Shown here: in pieces, positions 9,719 to 20,807 of the stretch
Layout: each line of letters opens with the position of its first letter
How positions within the stretch are numbered: the first letter of the stretch is position 1
NCBI GenBank assembly: GCA_033439685.1
Contig: JAUEDM010000009.1
Location: 1,364,001-1,428,000, forward strand
DNA: 64,000 nucleotides
Reading direction: 5' to 3'
From: Apodospora peruviana
Lineage: Eukaryota; Ascomycota; Sordariomycetes; Sordariales; Lasiosphaeriaceae
Position numbers and translations under genes: made by a program
The notes under the pieces: generated by a model
Databases searched by the model: none
Told to the model about the DNA's origin: nothing
The model's input: the letters and a program-made list of their open reading frames with translations, nothing else

Positions 9719-10495
9719 ATGGTTAGCCAAAGCTCCCAGAGGACTCTTGCCCAACCCACCCGACCTGCCGATCCTGCCCGCAGCTTCAATGAACGCAGCC
9801 ATGGAATTATGAGAAAAATACACACCCTGACAGCGGCCTTATCTGACTTCGATGTCGAGATTGCCCTTCTCATTAAAACCCCCATGGTCGAGTTTACATA
9901 TGAGTCCAAGGACGACCTGCTCCGCAGTTTTAACACCGACCTCCCAGAAAAAAACCGATTTCGACCACAGGACGTCGAAAACCTGTTTCGGGGTCGCGTT
10001 CTCGAGTGCCCCTCTATCAACTCCATGTCGCCCTTGCGGGGCCGTTCGGGGTTCTCGTCCCCGACCCCTTCCACCAGCTCCGCGGCCTCCACCTCCTCTA
10101 TTGCGTTGCCACCCACAACGGGGCTATTTCTCCCTGTTTCGCCGCCTACGCATCCTGCAGGCCAGAATACCACGCTTCTTAGCGCCATCCCCACTTCGAT
10201 GTCTCCGCTGGACGAGAGTCTCTTATTTCCTAACCAGCCTTTGAGCCCCATCTCGATGTCCGACTTCATCCCTCCCAGATCTCCTGCCATGGACATCTCA
10301 AGCCTCCTGAGCTGGCCAGAGGCCAACGAAGTGCCGTCTCCGGACAACACCGCCCATCGGCTTCTTCCTTCTTCGCCCCCCACTCGCGCGACGACGCCCA
10401 CGCCCTCTGGGCGCGGCCGGTCCCGCACCAAGTCTCCTTACCGCGTCTTGAAAATTCAACCCACACCCGGGCACCGAAGGAAGTGGATTCACTGA
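9719..10495 (+). CDS. Divergent MADS-like protein with disordered Ser/Pro-rich tail, 258 aa
   Basis: Single exon. I start at the ATG at 9719 because the upstream extension begins at TTG and the second copy also starts here (MVSQSSQRTL). About residues 20-75 follow the layout of a MADS domain: RSFNERSHGIMRKIHTLT, then FDVEIALLIKTPMVEFTYES. Compare the family pattern of a basic R..F.kR..Gl.KK helix followed by an E(V/I)ALLI strand. It is too divergent to be sure of DNA binding. The rest is Ser/Thr/Pro-rich and ends basic (GRGRSRTKSPYRVLKI and HRRKWIH), suggesting a nuclear protein. It is divergent from the ferric reductase and first in the cassette. The second copy at 34564 is frameshifted. Function inferred only. 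Confidence 0.6.
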   Translation: MVSQSSQRTLAQPTRPADPARSFNERSHGIMRKIHTLTAALSDFDVEIALLIKTPMVEFTYESKDDLLRSFNTDLPEKNRFRPQDVENLFRGRVLECPSINSMSPLRGRSGFSSPTPSTSSAASTSSIALPPTTGLFLPVSPPTHPAGQNTTLLSAIPTSMSPLDESLLFPNQPLSPISMSDFIPPRSPAMDISSLLSWPEANEVPSPDNTAHRLLPSSPPTRATTPTPSGRGRSRTKSPYRVLKIQPTPGHRRKWIH

Positions 10496-10929
10496 AGGAT
10501 AACGGAAATATTTTTTGGTATTAACATATAAATTATATTTCTATTGTCGTTCGCCACCTATTCTGTATATAATAATAAGATAATTGTCTTCTTTTTCTCT
10601 CCCGATACTTCAATCAATTGGCATTATGAGACTCCAATACCACACTACAACTCCAAACAAGCAGCCATGATTTCGGACACCCCTCAAATTTTATTGCCTT
10701 TTGCAACTTTATCGCTGCTGGCTGGGGGCGAATAAAAGCAAAAAGAGAAGGAAGTGCTCTCAGCTAGGTGCGAGCAAAATAAAAAGGGAACGACTGAATT
10801 GATGGAAATACAAAGTAGACATATGCGTGGAAAGCTAACTGAACTGAGAAAAGTACCGGGTCTAACCCCTCTTGAACTAACAGCAGTAAATTACGGAATG
10901 TAGGCAGCCCGAAATCCCTTCCCTCCCTC
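10496..10929. other. Convergent 3' spacer
   Basis: AT-rich spacer between the convergent MADS-like and coiled-coil genes, conserved in part at 35343-35804. No gene seen. Confidence 0.5.
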
Positions 10930-11355
10930 TCAAATCCACCCACCGTCCTCCTGCCTTGGCACCTGCCGCACCCCAGCGAGAGCCGTCTCCGTGAATTGGA
11001 AGCGCTCTGCTGCAATCTGGTGGTCATTTGAGTAAACGAGCTTGATGGCGTCGAAGATATGCGCGACGAGGCAGTTCTGCCGATTGATCTGGAGCTGGTA
11101 CCTCTGAGTTTCTTTCTTGAGTGAGGCCATCTGGCGCTCCATCTCCCCGGCTTGGCGCCGAGCGGTGGCCAGCTCCCGCTTCAGGATGTCGACCTCCAGC
11201 TGCATGGTTTGGATCTCGGACGGATGCGGTACCTCCGACACGGGCGAGAGCTGTCGTGAGGTGTGGACGGCCGACCTCTGCGAGGTATGTGACGGGGGCG
11301 CGCGACGAGCCCGTACGAGGGCGTCCGGCAAGGGGGGGAGAAGTTTTTCTTCCAT
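10930..11355 (-). CDS. Coiled-coil protein of the duplicated cassette, 141 aa
   Basis: Single exon with its ATG at 11355. The N-terminal 50 residues are Pro/Ser-rich (EEKLLPPLPDALVRARRAP). Residues of about 50-95 form a heptad-like coiled coil (MQLEVDILKRELATARRQ, GEMERQMASLKKE). The C-terminus ends QVPRQEDGGWI. The paralogue at 35805-36227 has the same length and the same end. No catalytic motif. The gene lies between two MADS-like genes. MADS proteins often dimerise through coiled coils, so a partner role is conceivable, but this is inference from context only. Confidence 0.65.
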   Translation of the reverse strand: MEEKLLPPLPDALVRARRAPPSHTSQRSAVHTSRQLSPVSEVPHPSEIQTMQLEVDILKRELATARRQAGEMERQMASLKKETQRYQLQINRQNCLVAHIFDAIKLVYSNDHQIAAERFQFTETALAGVRQVPRQEDGGWI

Positions 11356-11999
11356 TTAGACAAAGTGCATGGACTGGATGTATAGAGGAGAATAGCAAGG
11401 ACTTGGTAGGGGAGGGACGAGCTATTGATTGTCCCGAGCAGGTCACAAAATATATTTGCGAGGCCGTCCTGAGATCGTGTTTCGGGATCGGAACCCGAGC
11501 AGGTCACAAAATATATTTGCGAGGCCGTCCTGAGATCGTGTTTCGGGACCGGAACCCGAACGGGTTAGGGAAAGCATGCACGCCTTGTCGGCACTTATAA
11601 AAGGGGCGGATTTTGGCACTGAACCGCCGCACCAACGGAGTTCACTGCCATATTAGGACTGAGGTCTATCGCCAACAAGGGGGGTGGCACGTGCCACGTA
11701 AGAAAGTAGGGTCAAGCTCCTATAATCTATAGTATGCTATGAAAATAGTAAGACAAAGAAAAACAAAAGAAGAAAGAGTAAATTACCATGCGCTTGAGCG
11801 AAGGAAATGGTGTAGGTGCACGAGCCACTTGCAGGTCACGTGACTACACCCTCCTTCGCCCGCCAGGCCTGTGCGTACGTCGTCACAGGGGGTCGAGATG
11901 GGTCCGAGCAAACTCAGGGATCTGATTTCAGCCCACTTTAATAAATAATGTCATTGGTGGGCTCCAGCCCTTAGCGTACCGGCAGAGTGGTTCACTAAA
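11356..11999. other. Spacer between coiled-coil and short MADS-like genes
   Basis: Contains the 61-bp tandem duplication. The 11690-11940 interval differs entirely from the corresponding part of copy 2, where a separate coiled-coil gene sits. No gene is supported here. Confidence 0.4.
11433..11554. repeat. 61-bp tandem duplication
   Basis: The segment starting CCCGAGCAGGTCACAAAATA at 11433 is repeated directly at 11494 with at most one or two differences. Copy 2 of the segmental duplication has only one such unit (about 36310-36370). The duplication therefore arose after the block was copied, or was lost from the other block. Confidence 0.85.
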
Positions 12000-12452
12000 C
12001 TAGTTGGTGGGGCGCCAGCTCCTCTCGACCAAAGCACGGAGCATCCCAGTCTCCAGGGGTGCAGTCCCCTCGCCCATCGCCTTCTGGCGCCCCTCGGCCA
12101 TCGTCTCCCTTGGTCCCCCGAATCCTCCCAAACGTGGCCGGATTGATAATCGTGGTAGGGAATCGCCTGGCCTGGGGCAGATTAGCACATGTAAATCAGG
12201 GGGTGTATAGATGTAACCCCATACCACAACGGAGGGCGGAGGCGGGAACAAGACTTGGTCCCCACCGTCGAGCATTGAGTTGAATTCGTGGAACCGGCCG
12301 CGACGGAATGTCACGACATAGACTTCGGTATCGTCCTCCGAGCTAAGCTCAAGCGCTTTCTTGAAGAGCGTCTTCATGCGTCTCCGGCTTCTCGCATGTT
12401 TGGCTTTCACCGCCCGTTGTTGCTCGAAACTGTTCTGCGTGGATGCGCTCAT
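12000..12452 (-). CDS. Short MADS-domain-like protein
   Basis: The ATG is at 12452. The first 60 residues look like a bare MADS domain: RAVKAKHARSRRRMKTLFKKALELSS, then DTEVYVVTFRRGRFHEFNS. The RRR.KTLFKKA.ELS helix and the EVYVV.FRRGRFHEFNS strands match the SRF/MEF2 pattern, so DNA binding in the nucleus is likely. In the second copy (38330-38097) the frame ends at a TGA after PPAPSVVV, giving 77 aa. Here that codon reads TGG, and the frame runs on to 150 aa through a tail without obvious structure. The tail is therefore probably a read-through of former 3' sequence, and the functional unit is the N-terminal domain. Confidence in the MADS assignment is moderate to good. Confidence 0.65.
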   Translation of the reverse strand: MSASTQNSFEQQRAVKAKHARSRRRMKTLFKKALELSSEDDTEVYVVTFRRGRFHEFNSMLDGGDQVLFPPPPSVVVWGYIYTPPDLHVLICPRPGDSLPRLSIRPRLGGFGGPRETMAEGRQKAMGEGTAPLETGMLRALVERSWRPTN

Positions 12453-12719
12453 TGTGTAATGGTGGGAAAGGCAAGGGAAGAGATGCGCAAGGGGTGTGAT
12501 TGGGGGGATGTAAGGGTCCTAAATACAGCGCTTAGCGCCCCTGCTCGCCCCGACCTGTGTACCACCTGCTTATCAGCTACGGGATCAGGAACACGATCGG
12601 GTGCCCACGCCAAAACGGGTACGAGGAAACGAGATCAGACGAGCTGTTATGAGTACAATACATAGAGCCCATCACGGTGCCATAGGGCTGGTCTGCCACG
12701 GCCCCTTGAGCTTGCTGAC

Positions 12720-13874
12720 ATGGAGACTCTACCGCTAGAGCTGCTCAGCGCCATTGCGCTGGAGCTACCGATCACCGACCTTTGCCACTTTCGCCTAGTG
12801 AACCACCGGCATGCCTGCGGAGGATTCCCCGCCTTGGTGCGGAAGCTCTCGTTCTTAAACACCATGGGCACCGCGGAGGCATTGCAGACCCTCGGCCGAT
12901 CACTGTATGGCTCACTCGGTGCGACGCACCACCTCACCATCTACGACGGAGCCTGGCCCGTAGCCGCCTCGCAGGAGGAGTGGATGGGTCAATTCCTCTT
13001 TCTCAGAAGCAGAAAAATTTTCAACCCGATGGCCACCCAGCTAGCATACCATCGCTACCAGCAATTTCTTCAACAGGAGGTGTCTCGTACATTCGAGATG
13101 GATGTCCGCCTGTTCCGTACCGTTCTCGCCAACTTTCCCTCCCTCAAGGAGCTCACTCTTTCCCACATCCACGCCTTGCGGACGGGATATCTGAACCACG
13201 CGCACTTCCACAGCCTCACAAACAATATCTGGGTGATCCCGTCCTTTGAGAGCTTCGTGGCAAAGGCCATGTCACGGCTACTTCCTGTCCTGGGGGCATG
13301 CTCGCGCCTTCAACGGCTCAATGTGGACGGTCTCTTAGACATACGGGACCTACCGCCAGGGCGGCACCAATTCAAGACCATCCAACACCTCTCCCTGAAT
13401 GCCGTGCTCGCTGGCAAGGGCCTTGAGGACAGTATAGCCAACTTCCTGGGCAACTTTCCCGGGCTCACGACCCTGACAATTAAGACGTTTCCCCGCGGTC
13501 CCATATATCACCAGCGGCTGCCTCTGCAGCAGATGCAGTGGTCCAATCTACAATTCTGCGAGATCATAGGCACTTGGTTGCCGGAGAATGAGCTTTTCAA
13601 CTTCATTGAACGCCATCCCTTGAAGCGCCTAGCATTGAAGGATGTGAATTTGACGAGCGGTTCCTGGAAGTCTTTCTTCAGTCGAGCCCGCGGGCTGAAA
13701 CGGCGGCCCAACATTATCTGCCAAGATATTCTGCCCAGGAAAAGCGAGGAGGGCTGGAGACTGGAGGACTACAAGTCACAGCGCCTTCTGGATTGGTTTC
13801 TCACACACTCCAACTTTCCATGGCCTTTCCCAGATCCAGATAACGACATCCCCATATTTTCGCTCCAAGCCTAG
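12720..13874 (+). CDS. F-box protein with LRR-like region, 384 aa
   Basis: Single exon, ATG at 12720. Residues of about 3-40 are an F-box (LPLELLSAIALELPITDL, CHFRLVNHRHA), the segment that binds Skp1 in SCF ubiquitin ligases. The rest has leucine-rich spaced segments typical of fungal F-box/LRR-like proteins, which select substrates: FPSLKELTLSHIHAL, CSRLQRLNVDGLLDI, FPGLTTLTIKTF and HPLKRLALKDVNL. The C-terminus ends in FPWPFPDPDNDI. It is the last gene of the duplicated cassette, transcribed away from the short MADS-like gene. The paralogue at 38597-39745 is intact. The substrate is unknown; co-duplication with the MADS-like genes makes them candidate partners. Confidence 0.8.
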   Translation: METLPLELLSAIALELPITDLCHFRLVNHRHACGGFPALVRKLSFLNTMGTAEALQTLGRSLYGSLGATHHLTIYDGAWPVAASQEEWMGQFLFLRSRKIFNPMATQLAYHRYQQFLQQEVSRTFEMDVRLFRTVLANFPSLKELTLSHIHALRTGYLNHAHFHSLTNNIWVIPSFESFVAKAMSRLLPVLGACSRLQRLNVDGLLDIRDLPPGRHQFKTIQHLSLNAVLAGKGLEDSIANFLGNFPGLTTLTIKTFPRGPIYHQRLPLQQMQWSNLQFCEIIGTWLPENELFNFIERHPLKRLALKDVNLTSGSWKSFFSRARGLKRRPNIICQDILPRKSEEGWRLEDYKSQRLLDWFLTHSNFPWPFPDPDNDIPIFSLQA

Positions 13875-14617
13875 TGTCGGTGAGATCCTATTAACGCCCC
13901 TGCAGATTCCTACAGCGGCCCAGCGGAGTTTGCCTGCCTGTTAGCGGGATCGTCTTAACCTAGGCTTCAGCTATGAGGAACGGACACGGCATTATGTAGC
14001 ATAGTATCACCGAGTGCGGCGTCGTGACAGCGTCGTGGCTGGTGGGAAACAAGATTATTGACGAGACGAATAAGTTTAGTTCACTGCTGTCGTTAGGATG
14101 GCCTGGCTTGGAGTGTAGCGCAGCGTTAAATATACTCAGTATTTTATACATGCCGCCCTTCAGAAATCTTCTTTAAAAACTATTAACCCCGATATGGTTG
14201 GCGGTAGTACGCGCGCCAACTCGATTATAGGCAAAGCGGGTCGGAATGACCGGGGGGAAGAGACCTGAGACAACGCAAGAGAGCAAATAATGATTGAAAG
14301 GAGTAGCATTGTGCCCGAGTAAGCTCCTTGTCTCCAATTGCTAGTGTGCTTTTCAGCCGTTGGAATATACGAAAGCCAGCCCGGCACGATATGTGACGAC
14401 ATCACCGCACCGGCCTGTCGATCTCCAACTTGTGATGTGATTGCTCGAGTTTTTGAAGGGTCAAAGTTCGGCGTCTAAGATAGCGACCAGGATGTCCGTA
14501 CAAGTGTCCGGGGGTCGAGGGGGATGCCTCGTGGGGACAGAGACTCTTGGCACATTTTGAAGTCATGACGAGTTGAGCATCCCTCACGGCCCGAATAGGA
14601 AGGCGACGTCAAATGAC
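13875..14617. other. 3' region of F-box gene
   Basis: The first about 480 bp are conserved downstream of both F-box copies. No gene is seen. The duplication ends near 14353. Confidence 0.45.
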
Positions 14618-14680
14618 AGACGCTAGTCTAAAACCCGCTTAGCTTGGTCCCGACAGTCTGGTAACGCCCTACATTACGAT
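14618..14680 (-). repeat. Short dispersed element with GTAAYG/CATTAC hairpin
   Basis: Contains CTAGTCTAAAACCCGCTTAG, then TCCCGACAGTCTGGTAACG and CTACATTACG. The same words occur twice, inverted relative to this copy, at 40508-40626. GTAA.G and CATTAC can pair as a small hairpin. Possibly the end of a small inverted-repeat transposon. Confidence 0.55.
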
Positions 14681-17528
14681 AAGGGCGTTGGCGCTAAGTG
14701 AGCCAATAAGAGCCTTGGTGCTGGTAATCCCATTTGCATTCCGTCAGGTGTGGTTGACCGGGAATATTACTTGAATTTGTCTAACGAACTAAAATAAAAG
14801 ACATAACGGAATATGGTGTTCTCTCATCTGTCACGGCCGTCATCAAGGATCGATGGACGAACTCATCAATTGGGCGCTATCAACGAAGATTCTAAACTGC
14901 AGAGGAAAGGGAAGAAAAGAACAATCCTTGGAGCGCGAAGCGCGACAAGCTTCATCGTGGGTGGGACCCCTTGACCTTCGTTGCTCCTGATTGGTCCTAG
15001 TGGCTGAGTCTCCACACCGTTCCCAACGATAGCTCTGCGGGGCGGCTGGGAGGCATGAAACAAGGGTCTGGGAGGGCTTGGTCCTCACAATCCTGACAGA
15101 TCATAAGCCAGGACTTTGCGAGATTGGCAACAACCCTTGCACTTTGAGGTGTGGCATCGCCCTCGCTTACGTGCTTTCAACCTCGTGGACTCATGCGGGA
15201 AGTCGAAGACAAGACTGGTCTCCGAGTCCGCGCGGACCACAGTGACTCTCATCATCATTACTAGCGCCTCCAACACTATTTTGAGACAGGTCCGGATGCC
15301 TTGTTGGTTCCACAACCATGCGGGTTCAGGCCGGGAGTTCCTCGGTATTCGTGATAGGAATAGCGATACCGTCTCCCAAACTATAGCCGCAGCTAACAGG
15401 AATACTAATAGCAAAGTCCCATCGACTCTCCATCGACTACCAAAGACATAAAGATCAATGCAACCACTACTACTGCGCCTCAGACGACAACGACAAGTAT
15501 CTACACAACGCAAGTTACAGGTCAACTCAACTCACCATTTCAAAATAGCTCCGCAGCCAGGGTTTTAACTCCTTTCTATCCTTCTGTCATGGTCTCCACT
15601 CTCACAGTCCTCGTTACAACGCCCTACACTGCAATGCTTTAATACTGTGGTTAATGGCCTTCTCACTGCGTACATCAAGGATGACACCAGCTCTCGCCAA
15701 CCCTTAACTTGTTCGTGTCTCCCCGTCATCCGCACCGTGCTCCTCCGCGTTATCATCAGGAGATGAAGGGCCTGAGTCCAAGACTCGGGAAGAAATCCGG
15801 TCGAAGATGGGATGGAGAGAGCGTGATAGGAACGGGCGCAGGGCAGGAAGTTTGAGGCCAGGCGCCACAGGTGCAAACTGGCTTACCCAAGATCCTCAAC
15901 CCCCAGGTGTTAATTGACCCTGCGATTTCACCATGTTCGGAGCTGCCTGAACTGCCTGTCTTTTCCCAAGAAAGGAAGAAAAAAAGATTTAAGAAGAACT
16001 GTTCCCTGGCTCCTGGTGCCCCAGCAACATCCATACCCTTGTTCCATAGTAAGGCGTATGGAGCATGTGTTAGCGGAGGAGGGAGAAATGGCAGGCTGGT
16101 AGTACAAGCTGAGTACCTAGTTTTCTATGGAGGTTCCTACCTTAAAAAGTACCTAGAAAGTAATTGTAGCTCCCCTCTTTTTTTTTTGCCAGCCGCTTGG
16201 CACCGTCGGCATGCAAAGGGTGATGTCATGACTTGGCCATGACTGGCCCCGCGTAGAACGCGAGTGACTCCTTCTGACGACCAATCGTCGAGCCCCGAGC
16301 ACGATGATCCGCAAGCCCCGCTGCCAATCAGGAAGGACCGGGGGTCCCGAGTCCCGGGACTACAGGACAGACCCGAGATCTAGATGGACGGGACGCTGAG
16401 GACCCAGGATCGGGTCCGCAGGTCCAGTGCCATATACAAAAACAAGACAGGGGAGTCTCTCGTTCTACCGGGGAGGAAAAGCGCCATCGAATGGCCACCA
16501 GACATGAAGGCAGCTCAGGCAATGACGAAGTACGCCATGTCAACGGGAAGATTGGAATCATTGGATTGTGGCGCAGAGAACGGATTAATCGCAGTGAGAA
16601 AACTCGACCAAGTGGTACACATAGCCTCAACCAGCAAATTCAGCTTTGCTGCTGAAGAAAGGACCCTAAACATTGGAGAATATAGCCTCCAAGTTGATCC
16701 GCCAATTGTTCAAATATTCTGTCTCGCTCCGAAGCAGAATACAATAAAAAGTGAAGAACTACTTCGATTCCTATCCAACGGAGGTTGAGCATAGCTATTA
16801 TATGCCCAAACTCTTTAACCGTGTACCAGCCAATTTCGCTCCTACTACCAGAATCCCCAAGTATTCCAGACATATTGTCCATTCTCGTCGCATACAGGGT
16901 TCCCGTCAGCAGTTGCCCAGTATCATGCGCCATTCTCATAGTGGAACATACGTACATACCCAAGGGGGTGTGATATGTACCCAGCATTCTGATGCACCCA
17001 ATACGTACGATGGCCATTTCTGAACCTCCGAACATACCTATCCAAGGTCACCCCTAGCCCCTTGCTGACGACTCACTCATAGATTGGTGTGCAAGATCGA
17101 CTGGGGCTTTTCTATCGTCTCCCAAACAAATCTCTTCCTTCCTCCAAGTCTCGTTATGCGCAATGGACGCGATAATTGTTCATCCAACTCGATATCTGAC
17201 CAGTATGCCAGCTTGGTAAGGGGCTTGGGAAAACAGACGTGGGCACAAATGGTTTGGGGAAAAAAAACTGAGTTTCTCTCCACCCGCTTGCTTCCCGGAA
17301 CAGGCTCGGGACCAAACGGCTCCTATGATAGTAATGATCCTGATTTCATAAATTCTGCATTCCTCCCACAGGGTTTGACCTTAACGATTCTGCAAAATTT
17401 ATGAAACCCCTTCTTTTTGTCTGAGTTACTACGATCTTCAGGAAAATCCATCTGGCAACTGAGTTAAGCCTCAACACATGCTGTCGAGCTTGCACCCGCA
17501 AACAACCTCATCGCCTGAATCTTCTTCA
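14681..17528. other. Gene-poor interval
   Basis: Several medium frames are open: minus 15525-15085 with one hydrophobic stretch, plus 16384-16788, and minus 17035-16640 with 17283-17077. I found no domain and no consistent splicing, so I leave them uncalled. One of the minus-strand frames around 16640-17283 could be a decayed gene. Confidence 0.3.
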
Positions 17529-18020
17529 TTAAAGTTTGAACTTTATAATAGCGTTTGCGGCTAGTTCCCAAGGCCTATTATCATAAATATCTCCAACTCT
17601 TCTCTCCAAATTGCCATCTGAAAGAAATATACCTATTTTAGCTTCGATACCGAAATCTTTCGAAAAGGGGCGCCTACCAATAATCTTTCCCTCGTACTTC
17701 ATCTTGACCTCTTTTGGTGGCAGATGATCTGGGGAGTCTTCCATGACGCTAATTTGGACGAGGCTACGTTGATTCAACAGGTCTAGTGGGAGTTCAGAAA
17801 GCGGAATGTTGAGGGCGATAACGATGAAAGGTCCCTTGTAGTCGCATCGGGCTTCCGTCAAAAAATGAACAAGTTCCTCGTGGTCTCTGTTCGGTGTCCC
17901 TTTCCTGGTATTCGGGTTCGTATCTGATTTGGTAATAATGCAATAACGGAGGTCTCGTGGGTACCCGTTGATTTTATGCGTCACCTCCTTAATCCCTCCA
18001 ACCATGAACATTTGAGACAT
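17529..18020 (-). CDS. Hypothetical protein, 163 aa
   Basis: The ATG is at 18020 and the frame is uninterrupted, with well-balanced composition. There is no membrane segment or signal peptide. Visible blocks are INGYPRDLRYCIITKSDTNP, YKGPFIVIALNIPLSEL, VKMKYEGKIIGRRPF and the C-terminal PWELAANAIIKFKL, suggesting a mixed alpha/beta fold. I do not recognise the family. An upstream minus-strand frame (18332-18030) lacks an ATG and may be 5' UTR or an unresolved exon. The neighbourhood is otherwise empty, so context gives no clue. Confidence 0.45.
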   Translation of the reverse strand: MSQMFMVGGIKEVTHKINGYPRDLRYCIITKSDTNPNTRKGTPNRDHEELVHFLTEARCDYKGPFIVIALNIPLSELPLDLLNQRSLVQISVMEDSPDHLPPKEVKMKYEGKIIGRRPFSKDFGIEAKIGIFLSDGNLERRVGDIYDNRPWELAANAIIKFKL

Positions 18021-20807
18021 CGCGATTAATTACTCACACAAGGTCGCCACGAAGGATGGAAGAGAGTGAGACGTGCGAAGGCACAACCAGGGTCGTCCCG
18101 TAGGATAAGGGGTGTTGGTTAGCTCAAATGGGAGTAAGAGGCAAAAAGGAGAACGAGGAGAAAATATACGAAATTTGAGGCCTGGAGAAGGCGGGGGGTT
18201 CAACTTATGTCCAAGCGAAAGTCGCATGGTGTGAAGCCTCCCGCCTGGACCAAGAACGAATACGTTCAACGTGACCACTTGAGATTGGCTGGGAGCGTGT
18301 ATGCTAGCGCGGAACGAAATATCTGCAGCCACTCGACACGAATTTGTCTAAAGACAACACTGCTGTATCTCATGCATCCAGTCGCAGGGAGGAGTATGCC
18401 CACAGATTAGCGATGAGGTCCGTAAGGACGCTGTAAAGGGGAAACGCCTCAGAAGTAGCACTAGCAAGGGACCCAATTTCAGTTGGCTAAGGGCTGAGAC
18501 GGATATACTGGAATCACGTCTTGTTCCCGGCCCATCAGCTGTAGAGCTCCACACTTCGCAGCTTGTAGGAATTGGTGACGGATCTAGCATGGTGGGTGTC
18601 CCGGCCGTCTAAGTCCGCCGCAGGCCCGTCATACTCGGCGGCGCATGGGAAGTGTGTGGGAGGTGCCGAGGAGGGAATATGAAAGGATGGATCAGGAAAG
18701 TGGGAACGAGGAGCAGTTGATCAACTAGACGCAGTTTCAGAACCGTGGCGGTAAAACGAGCTTTAAGAGAGATTTCGTCAAACCACACCAATAGGAGCAA
18801 TTTGGAGTCGATCGGTGATGGTGCGCCGGTCCCAGTAAAAGGCCGCCAGCCACATATCCTGATTGAGACACAGACAGACACAGACAGACACAGACAGACA
18901 CAGACAGACACAGACAGACACAGACAGACACAGACAGACGGCAGCAGGCAGAAGGGCATGTAATATTGAGCGGGAACACCAGAGATATTGAAACAAGAAC
19001 CCCGGATTTTGCAGAGGATGCGGGTAGTGTGCCATTCTCAATCTCAAGCTACGTCAGCATCTATATACAGATTTACCCAACGAGCGTCCTGTGATCAGCT
19101 ATATTATTTACAGCCGATCCAATTCTTACCACCCCCTGGCCGGATGAGGAGGTCCGGTATCCTGGAGATGGTCTGACATGGTTGATGCAAGACCTGGAAA
19201 TGGGGATAGGATCCTTTGGGCATAATCCATGGTCCTTGAGCGCGGATGTTTCCGAGAGAATGCCGAAAATGAAGAGCTGCTGTTCATGGAGAACGGTGGG
19301 TGGATGAGGAAGGTGGGAGCGATGAGTAGTGTACTAACGACCGTAATCGGGAAAGGGGGTTTTGACAAACCATGGCCGACAAGAGCAAGTCCGAGCAGGC
19401 CAGTAATGGTGTGCCGACATTGGAGGACCGTCCTCCTTCACCCGTTTCTAGACTCCGGGCTCCGGAAATTCGTGGGCCGGGCAAGCGGGAACAGAACAAG
19501 ATCAAATTGATGAGGGAGCAAGAGGAGAACAAGATGCAATCAAGGCATATTTAAGTAGTTACTGTACAGGTGGCCGCGACCCAGCAGCAGAAATTCCAAT
19601 TCCGCAAACAAGAAGTAGGCATGCACGATGAGGCCTGCCTTGCAGTTCTGCAGCCCATCTGGTTGCCTTATGATTCCCTGCTACAATGCCCTCAATTGGT
19701 CTGTTTTTTGCTGCTTCGCTTGATCATACTCTCCCAGGGAGTGAGAGGCTTTGGCTTGCAGTCTCCGCATTGCTCCTCGGCCCTGTACCCATTTAGTTGC
19801 TGCTTACCGTTCTCAAAGAAAGGGAATGCCCCCTTACCTATATTCGAAACTCGTCACATTGGGTTGGCATCTTTTGTGAGTGATGGTATAATCTCGGCAC
19901 CATTTGGACGCAATCCACCGAAAATGGCCGCAAGAGTATTCGCGCTGCTGACGGTTAGTGGTGTGAATAATCGAGATTTAGGCACATACTTGTGTGTAAT
20001 CGCACATTGTTGCTGAGGAAGGTGGTTCAATTTGGCGTTGGTATTGTAAGGCGAGCAAAAAAATGGAAAACAGGGCGAGATGTGTGAATTACTCCCCCGG
20101 TAGGAATCTTCGTTCTCTTCAATAGCTGAGCAAGGTTGGAATACGGAGTCCCGAGGGGGGGTTTGGATCCATGGCAAGGACGCGGAGCAACGCGCGATGA
20201 CTTCCCAGTTTCTCCAAAAAGCAACGTTCTGCCAATATTTGGTCACCCTCAAAGACCATTCATGCCACCCCCGGCCGGATGGCACGCTAGGTGGGATGAG
20301 GACCGGAGTTCATGATCCAGCACAATCCAACATAGCCGATGTGAGAGCTGTGGAGAGAGAAAACAAAGATGGGATTGGGGAGTGGGCCGGTCTCCGTTCA
20401 TGCGAATGCCGGCATCTTCCAAATCATTGGAACAGAACGGACAAGAGGCGAGACTGCTCCATGGACGTGAAAGAAATCTATCATACATATATTGCTCACA
20501 AGGTTCCTAACACACATCCGCATATCCTCCAAAACAGATTTCACCCGAAAGACCGGGTGACGTTACCGGTAATCATCTACGGCGTATTAACAATAGATAT
20601 AGCAACAATAGAACCAGAATTAACACACCTTTTTTAGCCCTTTATTAAATTCAGCTAGAATAGAGACGCATAGGTATCTTTCCAATAAGTCAGAATTCAT
20701 GACTTATCTATATGTGTAGAGCTACCGAAGGAAACAAACCTAAGCTAAGAAAAGATATCTCAAATACACGTATATCCACAGAAAATCTTGTTATAACAGC
20801 TGTGAAT
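18021..20807. other. Gene-poor interval with a microsatellite
   Basis: Nothing recognisable apart from the 10-bp repeat at 18867. Frames rich in Cys/Val/Leu/Ser around 18609-19047 are products of that repeat. Confidence 0.35.
18867..18938. repeat. 10-bp microsatellite, about 7 copies
   Basis: A perfect tandem repeat of ACACAGACAG. Confidence 0.95.

Larger units (their letters stand above)
9105..14353. repeat. Segmental duplication, copy 1
   Basis: This block matches 34003-40478 by eye in the same orientation. It holds the 5' end of the ferric reductase, the MADS-like gene, the coiled-coil gene, the short MADS-like gene and the F-box gene, together with their spacers. Left edge: the match starts at CTTGGCGA within the reductase. 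Right edge: it ends near GCTAGTGTGCTTT. Copy 1 has about 250 bp (11690-11940) where copy 2 has about 1.3 kb. Confidence 0.85.

Noticed and set aside
9637..10431. 264-codon minus-strand frame
   Set aside because: Shadow of the MADS-like gene on the opposite strand; the same shadow exists in copy 2.
18609..19047. Open frames rich in Cys, Val, Leu, Ser that could look like a membrane protein
   Set aside because: They are translations of the 10-bp ACACAGACAG microsatellite in several frames.
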